From an uncultured Collinsella sp. (GTDB lineage: Bacteria > Actinomycetota > Coriobacteriia > Coriobacteriales > Coriobacteriaceae): a stretch of 64,000 bases of DNA. The stretch covers positions 62,001 to 126,000 of the forward strand of contig URYW01000001.1 in the NCBI GenBank assembly GCA_900552145.1, read 5' to 3'. The first letter of the stretch is position 1. Every line of letters starts with the position of its first letter. Below are positions 1-9,217 of this stretch, in pieces. The position numbers and the translations under genes were made by a program. The notes beneath the pieces are model-generated. The model made no database searches. It was not told the origin of the DNA and worked only from the letters and a program-made list of their open reading frames with translations.

Positions 1-289
1 CGGCCTTGACGCCCTTGACGGCGATCTCGTAACCAGCGGAGTGATCCTGGTGGACGGCGACGGGCACGCTCGCGCGCTCGGCGTAATAGCGGGCGGCGAA
101 GGCGATGATGTCGAGGGCACAGTGGTCCTCGAAGCCGGGCCAGTACTGGATGATGATAGGCATGTGCTCATCCTCGGCGGCCTGGATCGCATAACGGATG
201 GTCTCCGTGTTGATGACGTTGATCGCGGGCACGCCATAGTGGTGCTCGGTCGCATGTTGAAGAAGCTCGTTGACCTTGATGAGAGACAT
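1..289 (-). CDS. Class II (zinc) ketose-bisphosphate aldolase, N-terminal part
   Basis: The gene starts at ATG 289 and runs off the left edge, so only the first 96 residues are present. The start is preceded by AAAGGAAG. The residues read as the beginning of the FbaA/GatY class II aldolase barrel: an N-terminal segment with GVPAINVINTETI, where the family has a pattern like AFNV, and near residue 80 the motif PVAVHQDHS, which corresponds to the family's PVALHLDHG with the catalytic Asp and first zinc His. Family members cleave fructose-1,6- or tagatose-1,6-bisphosphate-type substrates to DHAP and an aldehyde. It lies 114 bases downstream of an MFS transporter on the same strand, suggesting a sugar catabolic operon. 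The Q in HQDH departs from the usual L, and the substrate cannot be told from this fragment. Confidence 0.85.
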   Translation of the reverse strand, partial: MSLIKVNELLQHATEHHYGVPAINVINTETIRYAIQAAEDEHMPIIIQYWPGFEDHCALDIIAFAARYYAERASVPVAVHQDHSAGYEIAVKGVKA

Positions 290-403
290 CTTTGTCTTCC
301 TTTCACTTGGATAACCATTGGATTGGACAGTTCTCAGCTCGTCAGCTGGTTGAACACGAAGAGAAGCGCGAAGCAGGCAGGCGCTTGCAAAACGCGGTGG
401 AGC

Positions 404-1606
404 CTATGCGGCCGACTGGCCCTCAGGCTGTGGCGCTGCGCTTCGACGCCACAGTACGTACGCCACAAAAGCAACGACCGCAGCAATCGTTGAAGCGAGG
501 GCGAAGGCAAGAAAACCCGCGTGCGTGCCGAGCGCGTCGCACGCCCAACCGCCAAACAGGTTCGCAACCACGACGGACAGACCGCTCTGAACCATCGCGA
601 AGGCGCTCTGACCTCGAGCGCGACAATCCTCGTAAGTGTGGTTGGCAATATAGGTAACGCAGGAGTAGTAGACGGTCATGTAACTCACGCTCTGCAGCAG
701 CTGGCCGCAGATCATGACCGGGACGATGCCGGTGCCCACGAGCACGAGCCTGAGCGCCGCCATGAAGCAGGAAAAGATCAGGAGGTTCATCTCGCCGAAG
801 CGCCTGACCAGCTTGGAGGAAACGAGCAGGATGGGGATCTCGCTCGCAGCGGAGACCGCACTCAGGACGCCCACGAGGTTCTGACCCTCGCCAAGCTCGA
901 CCGCGTAGCGGCCCAAGAACGCCCCGATGAAGCCAATCGCGGCCGAACTGATGAAGGCGAAGACCAAGACGAAGGCGATCTCATTGCTGGTAAACAGCGA
1001 GAGGAGGCCCTTTCCGTGGGAGACCTTGGGATCGTCCGCGGCATTGGCGCGAATTCCCGCCTCGGGGAGGCGCCACATGTGAGCCGCGAAGACCACCAGC
1101 GCGGCAGAGACCACCGCGAACTGGATTTGAGGAGCCATGTCGAGCAGCCGACCGACAATCAGGACGACGATGGCATAGCCGATAGTGCCACCCATGCGAA
1201 TGCGAGAAAAGTCCAGGCCAGAGCGATCCGCGAGCTCGATGACGAGGGAGTCGCTCAGGGGCAGGAGCCCCGAGAAAAACGCCGAGAACGCAAAGGTTAC
1301 GAGAAGGACCGGGACGAACGTCGACGCCAGGTAATACAGCGGAGCGAGTACCGCCGCCGCAAGGCAGAGGATCACGATGACCGCGCGGCGGCGCCCGAGC
1401 TTGTCGGCGATCGTCGACCAGAGCGGCTGGATGGCGAGCGCACACACCGGGGTCGCCGCGAGGAGGATGCCGGTCTGGGCTGCGCTGAGGCCGAGGCTCG
1501 TGTAGTGAGCGGAGAGGAACGGCGAGTACACGCCCGCGCAGACCCAGTAGAGGACGTTCGCGAAGAACAGAGAAGTCATGCTTGCGTTTGTCCTGGCGTT
1601 GTGCAT
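404..1606 (-). CDS. MFS transporter (MFS_1-like, probable sugar/metabolite permease)
   Basis: A 400-residue integral membrane protein with about 12 hydrophobic segments. The loop between the second and third segments carries DKLGRRRAV, the classic MFS loop 2-3 motif. ATG 1606 is chosen because AAGGGAGAAG sits just upstream; the reading frame stays open further 5' to 1699 without another good ribosome site. Overall it resembles the MFS_1-like group (HcaT/LacY-like proton symporters). It is followed by the class II aldolase on the same strand and faces an RpiR regulator across a 300-base divergent region, so import of a sugar or sugar acid metabolised by the aldolase is a reasonable inference. 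The substrate is not determinable from sequence. Confidence 0.8.
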   Translation of the reverse strand: MHNARTNASMTSLFFANVLYWVCAGVYSPFLSAHYTSLGLSAAQTGILLAATPVCALAIQPLWSTIADKLGRRRAVIVILCLAAAVLAPLYYLASTFVPVLLVTFAFSAFFSGLLPLSDSLVIELADRSGLDFSRIRMGGTIGYAIVVLIVGRLLDMAPQIQFAVVSAALVVFAAHMWRLPEAGIRANAADDPKVSHGKGLLSLFTSNEIAFVLVFAFISSAAIGFIGAFLGRYAVELGEGQNLVGVLSAVSAASEIPILLVSSKLVRRFGEMNLLIFSCFMAALRLVLVGTGIVPVMICGQLLQSVSYMTVYYSCVTYIANHTYEDCRARGQSAFAMVQSGLSVVVANLFGGWACDALGTHAGFLAFALASTIAAVVAFVAYVLWRRSAAPQPEGQSAA

Positions 1607-1906
1607 CGTGCTTCTCCCTTCTTGCTCGCCGGGTGCCTGTCTGGGCTTCGAAGTGATTCGCCATCTAGCGTGAAACAAAGTTGTGAGGCGTTGGAACAAT
1701 GTTCTGTTGTTTCATCGTTTTCGTGCCGTTGTTTCACGGCTCATAAGATAGCAGCTCGAGATGAGATTGCGCCGGGGAAGCACCGATTTACCGTGAACGG
1801 TAGGAAATCAGCCGTGAAACGCCATTTCACCTCTTATGAAACATTTTGCTTTATTTTCACCTCTCTTGACCTAAGATACGAAGCAAACTAGGGCCAAGGA
1901 GTAACC
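1607..1906. promoter_or_regulatory. Divergent MFS / rpiR promoter region with TGAAAC sites
   Basis: This 300-base region separates the leftward transporter from the rightward RpiR-type regulator. TGAAAC or its complement GTTTCA occurs at 1671-1676, 1709-1714, 1731-1736, 1815-1820 and 1837-1842. One pair forms a perfect palindrome TGAAA-N5-TTTCA at 1815-1829; another, with a 13-base gap, spans 1837-1859. RpiR/MurR-family proteins usually bind palindromes in their own divergent promoters, so these are candidate operators for the adjacent regulator. Assignment to the regulator is inference. Confidence 0.55.
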
Positions 1907-2770
1907 ATGGATAAGACAGGGGATGTGCTCAGCCACATCTGCGCGGTCATGAACAGCCTATCCCCCTCGGAGAAGGCAATCGCAACGTATGTGCTCGACC
2001 ACCCGTCGGACGTCGCAACGATGACCGTCCGCGAACTCGCCGCAGGAACCGGTACGTCACCGGCGTCTGTTTCGAGGTTCGCAAGGACGCTTGACTACCG
2101 AACCTATTCGGACATGCGTCTGGCGCTCGGCATATCCATCAGCAGGGCCTCCGGCGAGGAAAAGGCCACGGGCGGCAAGGTTACTCTGGACGACGTCGAG
2201 GGCTCCATTAAGTACGTCCTGTCTCACAAGGTCCAGGAGCTCTCCCAAACCGCCTCGCTCATTGACTCCGATGACTTTTCGGCAGTCGTCAATCTGCTCC
2301 ACAACGCCAACCTCGTCCTGATTGCGGGCGTCGGCAACTCGATTAGCATGGGCGTAAACGCGGCGTTCAAGCTCTCACAGGTTGGAGTCAGGGCGTTTTG
2401 CCCCAGTACCACCGATGCCATGGTCTCCGCCGCAACCAGCCTCAAGGAGAATGACATCCTGCTCGTCATTTCGACGTCCGGATACTCGAAGCGCCTCGTC
2501 AACATATTCGACTCTGCCGAGGATTCGAACACCCCCATCATCATGATCACAGACAACCCAGATACGCCGCTCGCGAAGCGTGCCACGTATATCATCCGAG
2601 CCATCTCGCGAGATCAGGCCATCACCGGAACCGAGGTCGCCTTCTCGCACAGCTCGATCAACTTCGTCATCGAGCTGCTGTTCCTCTTCCTGACCTCTTG
2701 CTGGGATGACCCGGTAGAGTTTAACAGGATCATCTCGAAGAATCTCTTGGGAGACAGGCAATACAGCTAG
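1907..2770 (+). CDS. RpiR/MurR family transcriptional regulator
   Basis: A 287-residue protein with the two domains of the RpiR family. The N-terminal helix-turn-helix (about residues 1-80) contains LSPSEKAIATYVLDHP and GTSPASVSRFARTLDY. The C-terminal SIS sugar-phosphate domain (about 115-260) contains LIAGVGNSISMGVNA and LLVISTSGYSK, the sugar-phosphate loop pattern. The start at 1907 follows CAAGGAG at good distance. SIS domains of this family sense phosphosugars and modulate DNA binding. It is divergent from the MFS-aldolase genes and 49 bases upstream of a HAD phosphatase, so it likely controls this small sugar locus. Confidence 0.92.
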   Translation: MDKTGDVLSHICAVMNSLSPSEKAIATYVLDHPSDVATMTVRELAAGTGTSPASVSRFARTLDYRTYSDMRLALGISISRASGEEKATGGKVTLDDVEGSIKYVLSHKVQELSQTASLIDSDDFSAVVNLLHNANLVLIAGVGNSISMGVNAAFKLSQVGVRAFCPSTTDAMVSAATSLKENDILLVISTSGYSKRLVNIFDSAEDSNTPIIMITDNPDTPLAKRATYIIRAISRDQAITGTEVAFSHSSINFVIELLFLFLTSCWDDPVEFNRIISKNLLGDRQYS

Positions 2771-2819
2771 GACGACGCACACCGGCGCACCGACGCCCAG
2801 ACCGAAACGGGAGGACCCC

Positions 2820-3647
2820 TTGATAAAGCTCATCCTCGCAGACATGGACGGGACCCTGCTGCCGTTTGGCTCAAGGGTCGTATCGGAGCGCACGCACAGC
2901 GCGATTCTTTCGGCGCTTGATGCGGGCATCGCGTTCGGCCCCGCAAGCGGCCGCGACTACGCCGACCTGGCCGATGCCTTTGACGGCGACGCGCGCTGTT
3001 TCTCGACCGGCATCATGGCCAACGGAAAGAAGGTCTTCTCCAGCGGCGAACTCGTGTTCAAAAAGACGCTCTCGACGGAGGCCCTCGTCAAGCTCGATAG
3101 CGCCGTACGCCCCTACGCGGGGACGTCACTCTGGCTAGTCGCCGATGTCGATGAGACAGGCAAACGCTGCGAGCAGTTCCTCTGCGCCGTCGAGCCTGGC
3201 GACGAATTCGCCCTGGAAATCGTTAAGGACTCCGGAAGAGACATGGCGCTCGGAGACGTGCCCACGAACCGTGACGTCATCACCGCCGGCATCTTCGTCA
3301 ACGTCAGCTCCGCCCCGACGGAAGTCGTTCGGAGTCGATGCAAGGAAGCCTGCCCAGAGCTTGATTTCCCCTCGCCCGTCCCATTCTTCCTCGATGTTGT
3401 TCCGGCTGGCTGGAGCAAGGTAAACGGACTCGACGCGCTTCTCGGCAGCCTTGGGGTCACGCTGGACGAGGTCGCTTTTATCGGAGACTCGGAAAACGAC
3501 GTGACGCTCCTCGAAAAGGTGCCGAACTCCTACGCAGTCGCGGGCGCGATGCCAGAGGCGAAGGCCGCGGCCCATCACCTGATCGGGGACGCAGCCGAGG
3601 ACTCCGTCGCGAAGCTCATCGAACAGATTGTCCAGCAGCGAGGCTAG
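2820..3647 (+). CDS. Cof-type HAD-superfamily phosphatase
   Basis: 275 residues starting with TTG at 2820, chosen because GGGAGGA lies six bases upstream. The HAD motif I DMDGT is at residues 8-12 with the nucleophile Asp and its +2 acid/base Asp. Motif IV GDSEND is near residue 222. The long C2-type cap between these and the late motif III Lys place it in the Cof/YbjI/YidA group that dephosphorylates sugar phosphates or FMN. It follows the RpiR regulator with a 49-base gap, probably in one transcript. The substrate is unknown. Confidence 0.88.
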   Translation: MIKLILADMDGTLLPFGSRVVSERTHSAILSALDAGIAFGPASGRDYADLADAFDGDARCFSTGIMANGKKVFSSGELVFKKTLSTEALVKLDSAVRPYAGTSLWLVADVDETGKRCEQFLCAVEPGDEFALEIVKDSGRDMALGDVPTNRDVITAGIFVNVSSAPTEVVRSRCKEACPELDFPSPVPFFLDVVPAGWSKVNGLDALLGSLGVTLDEVAFIGDSENDVTLLEKVPNSYAVAGAMPEAKAAAHHLIGDAAEDSVAKLIEQIVQQRG

Positions 3648-3699
3648 GGTTCCGCCAGCGTGGCATGCGCCGCGTGCCTCGTCATCCGTTCGTGGCGCG

Positions 3700-3849
3700 C
3701 TACCTCGTGACGATCCAGAGCGTGGCCATCGTCGCGACGCCGATGCCTACGATGAGCGCGACCCACAGGACGCGGACCACGAGGTTCATGTCGCCCGCCA
3801 CCACCATGTCGTTCGCGTGCCAGAACCAGCTCTCGTTTCCCTCGCGCAT
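3700..3849 (-). CDS. Small single-pass membrane protein (49 aa)
   Basis: A 49-codon gene from ATG 3849 to TAG 3700, preceded by a strong ribosome site (AAGGGAGGGC). The product has a short polar N-terminus (MREGNESWFWHANDM) followed by one hydrophobic span of about 22 residues and a final TR. No family is recognised. The ribosome site plus a clean transmembrane helix make translation likely. It is convergent with the HAD gene and divergent from rlmKL; no other gene occupies 3648-4100. Confidence 0.5.
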   Translation of the reverse strand: MREGNESWFWHANDMVVAGDMNLVVRVLWVALIVGIGVATMATLWIVTR

Positions 3850-4100
3850 GATGCCCTCCCTTGGCCTCGATTACGCCATCTATGGCCGAGCAATCGCAGG
3901 TCACGTGCCATGGATTTGCCCTACGCCCAGCTTTCAGTTCTGTAAGGCGGCGGGAGCCTGTGCGAGGCCCCGAGTCCTGAGGCTGTTGCAATGAAAATGG
4001 GAATCAAGGAGCACGCATCAATCATATAGGTTCCTTTCGGGGGCGAGAGTAAACGAAGTATCCATCATATAATGGAGCGACGCAACCAGAGAGGTCACCC

Positions 4101-6668
4101 ATGGAATTTTACGCAAGCTGCCCCGAGGGCTTTGAGTCCGCACTCGCCGATGAGCTTAAACGCCTCGGGCTTTCGCATGTTCGCCGGCTGAAGGGCCGCG
4201 CCACGTTTGAGGGCGAGCTCGAAGAAGGCTACCGCGCCTGTCTGTGGTCACGCCTGGCGAGCCGTGTGTTCGTGGTACTCGGGCGCTTTGAGGCGCAGGA
4301 TGCCGATGAACTGTACGATAGCGTTTACGACATCGCCTGGGAGACCATCATCCGCCCCGGCGCCACCATTGCCATCACCGCCCGCGGCGTGACCGAGCAG
4401 CTGCGCAACACGCGCTTCTCGGCCCTGCGCGCCAAGGACGCGCTGTGCGACCGTCTGGCCGAGACCACGGGCCGTCGCGCCGACGTCGATGCCGCCGATC
4501 CCGATGTTCACCTACTGCTTTCGCTGCGCCAGCGCCGCGCGAGCATAAGCCTGGACCTTTCGGGCGACCCGCTGTTCAAGCGCCTGCCGCCCGCGGCGAC
4601 CCGTGCCGGCGAGGGCGCGCACGTGTTGCGCCCCGACTACGCCGCCCTGGTGCTGGCGCAGGTCGGCTGGACCGCACTGTGCGAACGCGAGTTGACGGCC
4701 GACGATTACGAGAATGAAGCCCTTCCCACGCTGATCGATGCCTCGTGCGCCGGCGGCGGTCTGCTGCTGGAGGCCGTGAACATTCTGACCGACCGCGCCC
4801 CGGGCGCCGCGCGCGAGCGCTGGGGCTTTGAGGGCTGGCAGCTGCACGACGCCGTCCTGTGGGAGCAGCTGCTTGCCGAGGCGCGCGAGCGCGAGGCGGC
4901 AGCGCGCGAGCGCCAGGCGCACATCGTGGCCGTAGACATCGACCCCGCCGCCCGCAAGACTGCCGAGCGCATGGTCAAGTGCGCCGGCTACAAGCGTTTT
5001 GTCGACTTTTGTGCCGCCAAGCCCGCCACCGTGCTGGACCATGCGGGCGCCATCGCCGGTGCCGCCCTGGTCGCGGACACGACCGAGACCCTGCTTTCGC
5101 TCATGCACGATGCCATGACGCTCATCGGCGAGCTGCGCCGCGCCCCCGAGCTCGCTTCGGCGCCGGTCGCCGCTCTCACCCGCGGCGGCTTGCTGGCCCG
5201 CGCGCTCCATGCCGAGCCCGCGCGCTCCATCGCCGTCATGCCCAATAACGAGGAGGCGGCTATTGAGGTTTGGCCCTCGCTCGACCACGCCGCCGCAGCG
5301 TTTGAGGCTGCGACCAGCGCGAATGCCGAGGCCGAGGTTGCGGATGCCAACGAAGTCAACGATGAAGCCGCCAACACCCCCATGCCCGAGCCTGCCGCCA
5401 CGCTCGACCTGGGCGACGGCAAGCCGCTGCCCGTGCTCATCCCCGAGTCCGAGCAGTTCGCCAACCGCCTGCGCAAGAACGCCCGTCTGCGTCGCAAGTG
5501 GGCAAAGCGCGAGGGCGTGAGCTGCTACCGCGTCTACGATGCCGACCTACCCGACTACTCCGCCGCCATCGACCTGTACGAGGGCTGCCCGCAGACGCCG
5601 GGCCGCTGGCTCGTCATTGCCGAATACGCCGCGCCCAAGACCATCGACCCCGCACTGGCCCAGGCCCGCATGCTCGACATTCTGGCCATTGCGCCGCGCA
5701 TCCTAGATGTTCCGGCCGAGCACGTGCACGCCAAGGCCCGCATGCGTTCGCGCGGCGGCTCGCAGTACGGTAAGCAGGGCGCCGGCAAGGGCGGCTCGGG
5801 CGAGCGCGCCAACATCGCGCGCCGTCGCCTGCCGCTCATCGAGGAGGGTGGACTCACCTTTGCCGTCAACTTCGACGACTATTTGGATGTGGGCATCTTC
5901 CTGGACCACCGCGTCACCCGCAACCTGGTGCGCGAGCACGCCAAGCAGGCGCGCCGCTTCCTCAACCTGTTCGCCTACACCGGTACCGCCACCTGCTATG
6001 CGGCAGACGGCGGCGTCGAGGAGACCGTGACGGTCGACCTCTCCAACACCTACCTGGACTGGGCCGAGCGCAACATGCGCCAGAACGGCTTTGTGGGTCC
6101 GCAGCATCATTTTGTGCGCGACGACGTACTCGCCTGGATTCGCGATCAGCGCCAGACGCGCAACCGCTGGGACCTGATCTTTGTCGACCCGCCCACGTTC
6201 TCGAACTCGTCCAAGATGGGCCGCCGTACCTGGGATGTCCAGCGCGACCATGTTGAGCTTTTGGCCGGCGTATCGCGCCTGCTCGCACAGGGCGGCCACG
6301 CCATCTTTAGCTGCAACCTGCGTGGCTTCCGCCCCGAGACGCGCAAACTCGCGCGCGCGGGCGTCGTGCTGGAGGACATTACGGCGCAGACCATCCCCGA
6401 GGACTTCGCGCGCAACCAGAAGGTGCACCACTGCTATATCGTGCGCCGCCTGCCCATCGAGGACGCCATGGCCGAGGTCGGCTTTAGCGCCGAGGAAATT
6501 GCCGAGCGTGTCGAGGAGCTGCGCAACCCCGAGGCCCGCAAGCCTCGCGCGGCAGCACCCGCGCACGCGCAGGCCGGCGACCGAGGGCTTGCCGGCAACG
6601 GCAAACCCTCCCCTGCCGGCAAGCCCAAAAAGAAGAAGTTCTACGCCAGCAAGCCCAAGGGCAAATAA
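4101..6668 (+). CDS. rlmL: Fused 23S rRNA methyltransferase RlmKL (first catalytic half degenerate)
   Basis: An 855-residue protein laid out like E. coli RlmKL (702 aa), which makes m2G2445 with its N-terminal half and m7G2069 with its C-terminal half. Seen here: an N-terminal ferredoxin-like/THUMP region (about 1-155); a first Rossmann region with IDASCAGGGLLLEA (about 212-225) where family members have DPMCGSGT; an acidic low-complexity linker (about 390-450); then a C-terminal SPOUT-independent methyltransferase with LNLFAYTGTAT (about 620) and FVDPPTF (about 695). The C-terminal half looks intact. In the first half the SAM loop is altered and no NPPY motif is found, so the m2G activity may be lost. 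The lysine-rich tail is typical. Start at 4101 follows AGAGAGGTCACCC. Confidence 0.88.
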   Translation: MEFYASCPEGFESALADELKRLGLSHVRRLKGRATFEGELEEGYRACLWSRLASRVFVVLGRFEAQDADELYDSVYDIAWETIIRPGATIAITARGVTEQLRNTRFSALRAKDALCDRLAETTGRRADVDAADPDVHLLLSLRQRRASISLDLSGDPLFKRLPPAATRAGEGAHVLRPDYAALVLAQVGWTALCERELTADDYENEALPTLIDASCAGGGLLLEAVNILTDRAPGAARERWGFEGWQLHDAVLWEQLLAEAREREAAARERQAHIVAVDIDPAARKTAERMVKCAGYKRFVDFCAAKPATVLDHAGAIAGAALVADTTETLLSLMHDAMTLIGELRRAPELASAPVAALTRGGLLARALHAEPARSIAVMPNNEEAAIEVWPSLDHAAAAFEAATSANAEAEVADANEVNDEAANTPMPEPAATLDLGDGKPLPVLIPESEQFANRLRKNARLRRKWAKREGVSCYRVYDADLPDYSAAIDLYEGCPQTPGRWLVIAEYAAPKTIDPALAQARMLDILAIAPRILDVPAEHVHAKARMRSRGGSQYGKQGAGKGGSGERANIARRRLPLIEEGGLTFAVNFDDYLDVGIFLDHRVTRNLVREHAKQARRFLNLFAYTGTATCYAADGGVEETVTVDLSNTYLDWAERNMRQNGFVGPQHHFVRDDVLAWIRDQRQTRNRWDLIFVDPPTFSNSSKMGRRTWDVQRDHVELLAGVSRLLAQGGHAIFSCNLRGFRPETRKLARAGVVLEDITAQTIPEDFARNQKVHHCYIVRRLPIEDAMAEVGFSAEEIAERVEELRNPEARKPRAAAPAHAQAGDRGLAGNGKPSPAGKPKKKKFYASKPKGK

Positions 6669-6671
6669 AAA

Positions 6672-6738
6672 AGTTGCGGTGGAATATGGACTGCTTTGCC
6701 TGGAATTAGGCAAATTTAGACCGTATTTCACCGCAACT
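6672..6738. repeat. Nested palindrome with AGTTGCGGTG arms; probable bidirectional terminator
   Basis: Outer arms AGTTGCGGTGGAATA (6672-6686) and its near complement at 6724-6738 enclose a second hairpin made by TTTGCCT / AGGCAAA. It sits between the convergent ends of rlmKL and the response regulator gene. The same outer-arm sequence recurs at 23414-23428, 23509-23574 and 54069-54083, so it is a dispersed repeat as well as a likely terminator. Confidence 0.75.
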
Positions 6739-6762
6739 CATAGTGGGATGGCGGACGCCGTC

Positions 6763-7476
6763 CTACCCTTGGGTGACCAGTCGGTAACCGATGCCCACGT
6801 GCGTCTGGATATAGCGCGGATGCGCGGGGTCGGACTCGATCTTTTTGCGCAGCGTGCCCATAAAGACACGCAGGCTCGCCAGGTCGCTCTTAGTCGCCGT
6901 ACCCCAAATCTCGTGCAGGATAAACTGATGCGTCAGCACCTTGTCGGCGTTATGCGCCAGCAGGCACAGGAGCTTGTACTCGATCGGCGTCAGATGCAGC
7001 TCCTCGCCATCCATCGTGGCGATGCCGGCATCAAAATCGATATGCAGCTCACCGGTATCGAACGAGCCCTCGGAGGCAACACCGCCCGTTTGCGCATACG
7101 AAAGGCGTCTGAGCGTCGTGCGAATGCGCGCGAGCAGCTCCTCGACCGAAAACGGCTTAGTCAGGTAGTCGTCGGCGCCGGCATCGAGCGCGCGAATCTT
7201 GTCCGCATCCTCGCTGCGCGCCGAGACCACGATAATCGGCATACCCGACCATGCGCGCACCGATTCCACCACCTTGACGCCGTCCATATCGGGCAGGCCC
7301 AGATCGAGCAGCACAATACTCGGTGCCTGCGATGAGGCGGCGGCGATGGCGGCATGGGCGGTCTCCACGGCCATATGACGCAAGCCGTGCGCCTCGAGCG
7401 CGGCAACGATAAGGTTGCGAACGGCGGGGTCGTCCTCAACGACCAAGATGAGCGGTTTTACGGCAGAGTTCGGCAC
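6763..7476 (-). CDS. kdpE: KdpE-like response regulator (OmpR family)
   Basis: 237 residues. The receiver domain (about 8-120) has the acidic pair EDD, phospho-acceptor Asp in LLDLGLPDMDG, VVSARSE and the switch Lys in DDYLTKPFS. The C-terminal winged helix (about 140-235) ends with SDPAHPRYIQTHVGIGYRLV, typical of KdpE. The start is set at GTG 7476 rather than an upstream ATG because AAGGAG lies just before it and overlaps the stop codon of the sensor kinase gene. KdpE normally activates kdpFABC on potassium limitation; here the nearest transporter is a KUP. Confidence 0.88.
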   Translation of the reverse strand: MPNSAVKPLILVVEDDPAVRNLIVAALEAHGLRHMAVETAHAAIAAASSQAPSIVLLDLGLPDMDGVKVVESVRAWSGMPIIVVSARSEDADKIRALDAGADDYLTKPFSVEELLARIRTTLRRLSYAQTGGVASEGSFDTGELHIDFDAGIATMDGEELHLTPIEYKLLCLLAHNADKVLTHQFILHEIWGTATKSDLASLRVFMGTLRKKIESDPAHPRYIQTHVGIGYRLVTQG

Positions 7477-7480
7477 AGCG

Positions 7481-9106
7481 CTACTCCTTATCAAACGAAA
7501 CATCGGCGGCGGGAAGCTCAATCGTAAAGACCGAACCGTGCGGGTCCGCCGCGGCAACCTCTATGCTACCGCCATGTGCCAGCGCAATGGAGCGGCAGAG
7601 CGAAAGCCCCAGGCCCACGCTTCGGTGGCTGTCGGCCAAACCGTGGTTGGCGGTATAGAACGACTCAAAGATCCGCTCGCGGTCCTCGGGCGCAATGCCC
7701 GGACCATCATCGGCCACCGAGCACGCCACGCGTCCATCGTCGACGCCAATCGAAATCATGATATGCGAGCCTGCGGGCGTATAGGTGATGGCGTTGTTCA
7801 CCAGATTGACCACCAGCTGCACCATCAGGCGCGCATCGACGTTGACGAGTGCCGGCTCATCGCACGCCACCACCTTAAGGTCGTGCTCGCGCACGGCAGG
7901 GTTCACGTGGCGCAGTGCCTCCTCGACGATATCGTCCATGAGCTCGAGCGTGGTCGACAGGCGCATACCGCCACCCTCGAGCTTGGTGATGGCGAGCAAA
8001 TTCTCGACGGTGGCGTTGAGCCACAGCGCATCCGAGCGAATGGATAGAAGAAGGCCACGGCGCGTCTGGGCATCGAGAACCGCGGTGCCGGTCGAGCCCT
8101 GATCGAGCAGCACGTCGGCATTACCCGAAATACTGGTAAGCGGTGTGCGCAGATCGTGCGAGATGGAGCGCAGCAGGTTGGCGCGCAACTGTTCGTTTTT
8201 GGCGAGCACCGCCGCCTCCTCGCGGGCCTCCATAGCGCGGGCGCGATCGAGTGCCAGCTCGCCTTCGCTCACGATGGCATCGGCAAGTGTTCGCTCCTCG
8301 TGCGTCAGCACGTCGGGCTCGGCAACGATAGCCAGCACGCCCACCACCGAGGCGGGGTCGCCCGAGCGCGCGAAGCCGTCGCCCGTGCGAACCGTCAGGT
8401 AGATGCCATAAAACGCCGAGCCGCCATAGGTGGCATCGAGCGGCGTTCCCACATAGGCGGACGCCGAGAGCCGCGGCGGCATCTGCGGCGCCAGTTCATG
8501 CACCGGCGCGGCATCGCCCACGGCCGTGTAAGTCGCGCGCGGCAGCAGGTCATCGCCCTCGGCGTCGGCGCTGTACCACACGACCGGGCAGCCCGAAAGC
8601 CGCGCCAGCTGCGATGCCATGGCGTGAACGATCTGCTGCTCGACGGCGCACCGCTGCAGCATGCGGTTGGTCTCGAGCACCATATGCGTGCGGCGGTCGC
8701 TGGCGGCAGCCTGTGCCAAGGCGCGGCGCAGGGCCAACGCAATCGAGCTCGACACAAGCGAGACCACGAACATGATGAAGAACATGCCGGGATAGCCGCG
8801 GTCGATAAGCGACAGCGAGTAGCGCGGGTCGACAAACAAGAAGTTGTAGAGCGCCACGGCGGCAGCCGAGCTCAGCAAGCAATACAGGCGACTCCAGGTA
8901 AAGAATGCGCACAGCTGAACGGCGAACACATAGACGATCATGATGCTCGGCGCGAGACCCGGATGGTCGAGTAGCGCGCCCACAATCGTCGCCGCGACCA
9001 GCAGTCCCACCGATACGCAGGCGTCATACAGAGGAGTGCGGCGCGTCAGCGTTGTGCGCCGCCACCAAAAGTTATCGGCAATATCGCCGTCCGTACGGAC
9101 GTCCAT
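7481..9106 (-). CDS. KdpD-like sensor histidine kinase lacking the N-terminal Kdp/USP module
   Basis: 541 residues. Four closely spaced transmembrane segments (about 28-125, DUF4118-type as in KdpD) follow a short cytoplasmic N-terminus. A GAF-like region occupies about 140-290. The phosphoacceptor is His317 in SISHDLRTPLTS. The ATPase domain near the end has NLVNNAITYTP and DDGPGIAPEDRERIFE. Full-length KdpD has about 390 extra N-terminal residues with a Walker A motif and a USP domain, which this protein does not have. It overlaps the ribosome site of the response regulator gene, so the pair is co-translated. Location: cytoplasmic membrane. Confidence 0.88.
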   Translation of the reverse strand: MDVRTDGDIADNFWWRRTTLTRRTPLYDACVSVGLLVAATIVGALLDHPGLAPSIMIVYVFAVQLCAFFTWSRLYCLLSSAAAVALYNFLFVDPRYSLSLIDRGYPGMFFIMFVVSLVSSSIALALRRALAQAAASDRRTHMVLETNRMLQRCAVEQQIVHAMASQLARLSGCPVVWYSADAEGDDLLPRATYTAVGDAAPVHELAPQMPPRLSASAYVGTPLDATYGGSAFYGIYLTVRTGDGFARSGDPASVVGVLAIVAEPDVLTHEERTLADAIVSEGELALDRARAMEAREEAAVLAKNEQLRANLLRSISHDLRTPLTSISGNADVLLDQGSTGTAVLDAQTRRGLLLSIRSDALWLNATVENLLAITKLEGGGMRLSTTLELMDDIVEEALRHVNPAVREHDLKVVACDEPALVNVDARLMVQLVVNLVNNAITYTPAGSHIMISIGVDDGRVACSVADDGPGIAPEDRERIFESFYTANHGLADSHRSVGLGLSLCRSIALAHGGSIEVAAADPHGSVFTIELPAADVSFDKE

Positions 9107-9134
9107 CAGCGCCCCGCTCCTCTCTCAAAAACAA

Positions 9135-9172
9135 AAACCACCACAAAGGGACAGGCACCTTTGTGGTGGTTT
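9135..9172. repeat. GGGACAG-loop hairpin, arm type CCACCACAAAG
   Basis: Arms AAACCACCACAAAG (9135-9148) and the perfect complement (9159-9172) around a GGACAGGCAC loop. An additional half-arm TTGTGGTGGTT follows at 9176-9186. The same arms recur at 42312-42350 and 50401-50440. Confidence 0.85.
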
Positions 9173-9217
9173 CCCTTGTGGTGGTTCCAAGTGTATAGCC
9201 TTTGCAACCGGCGGTCG

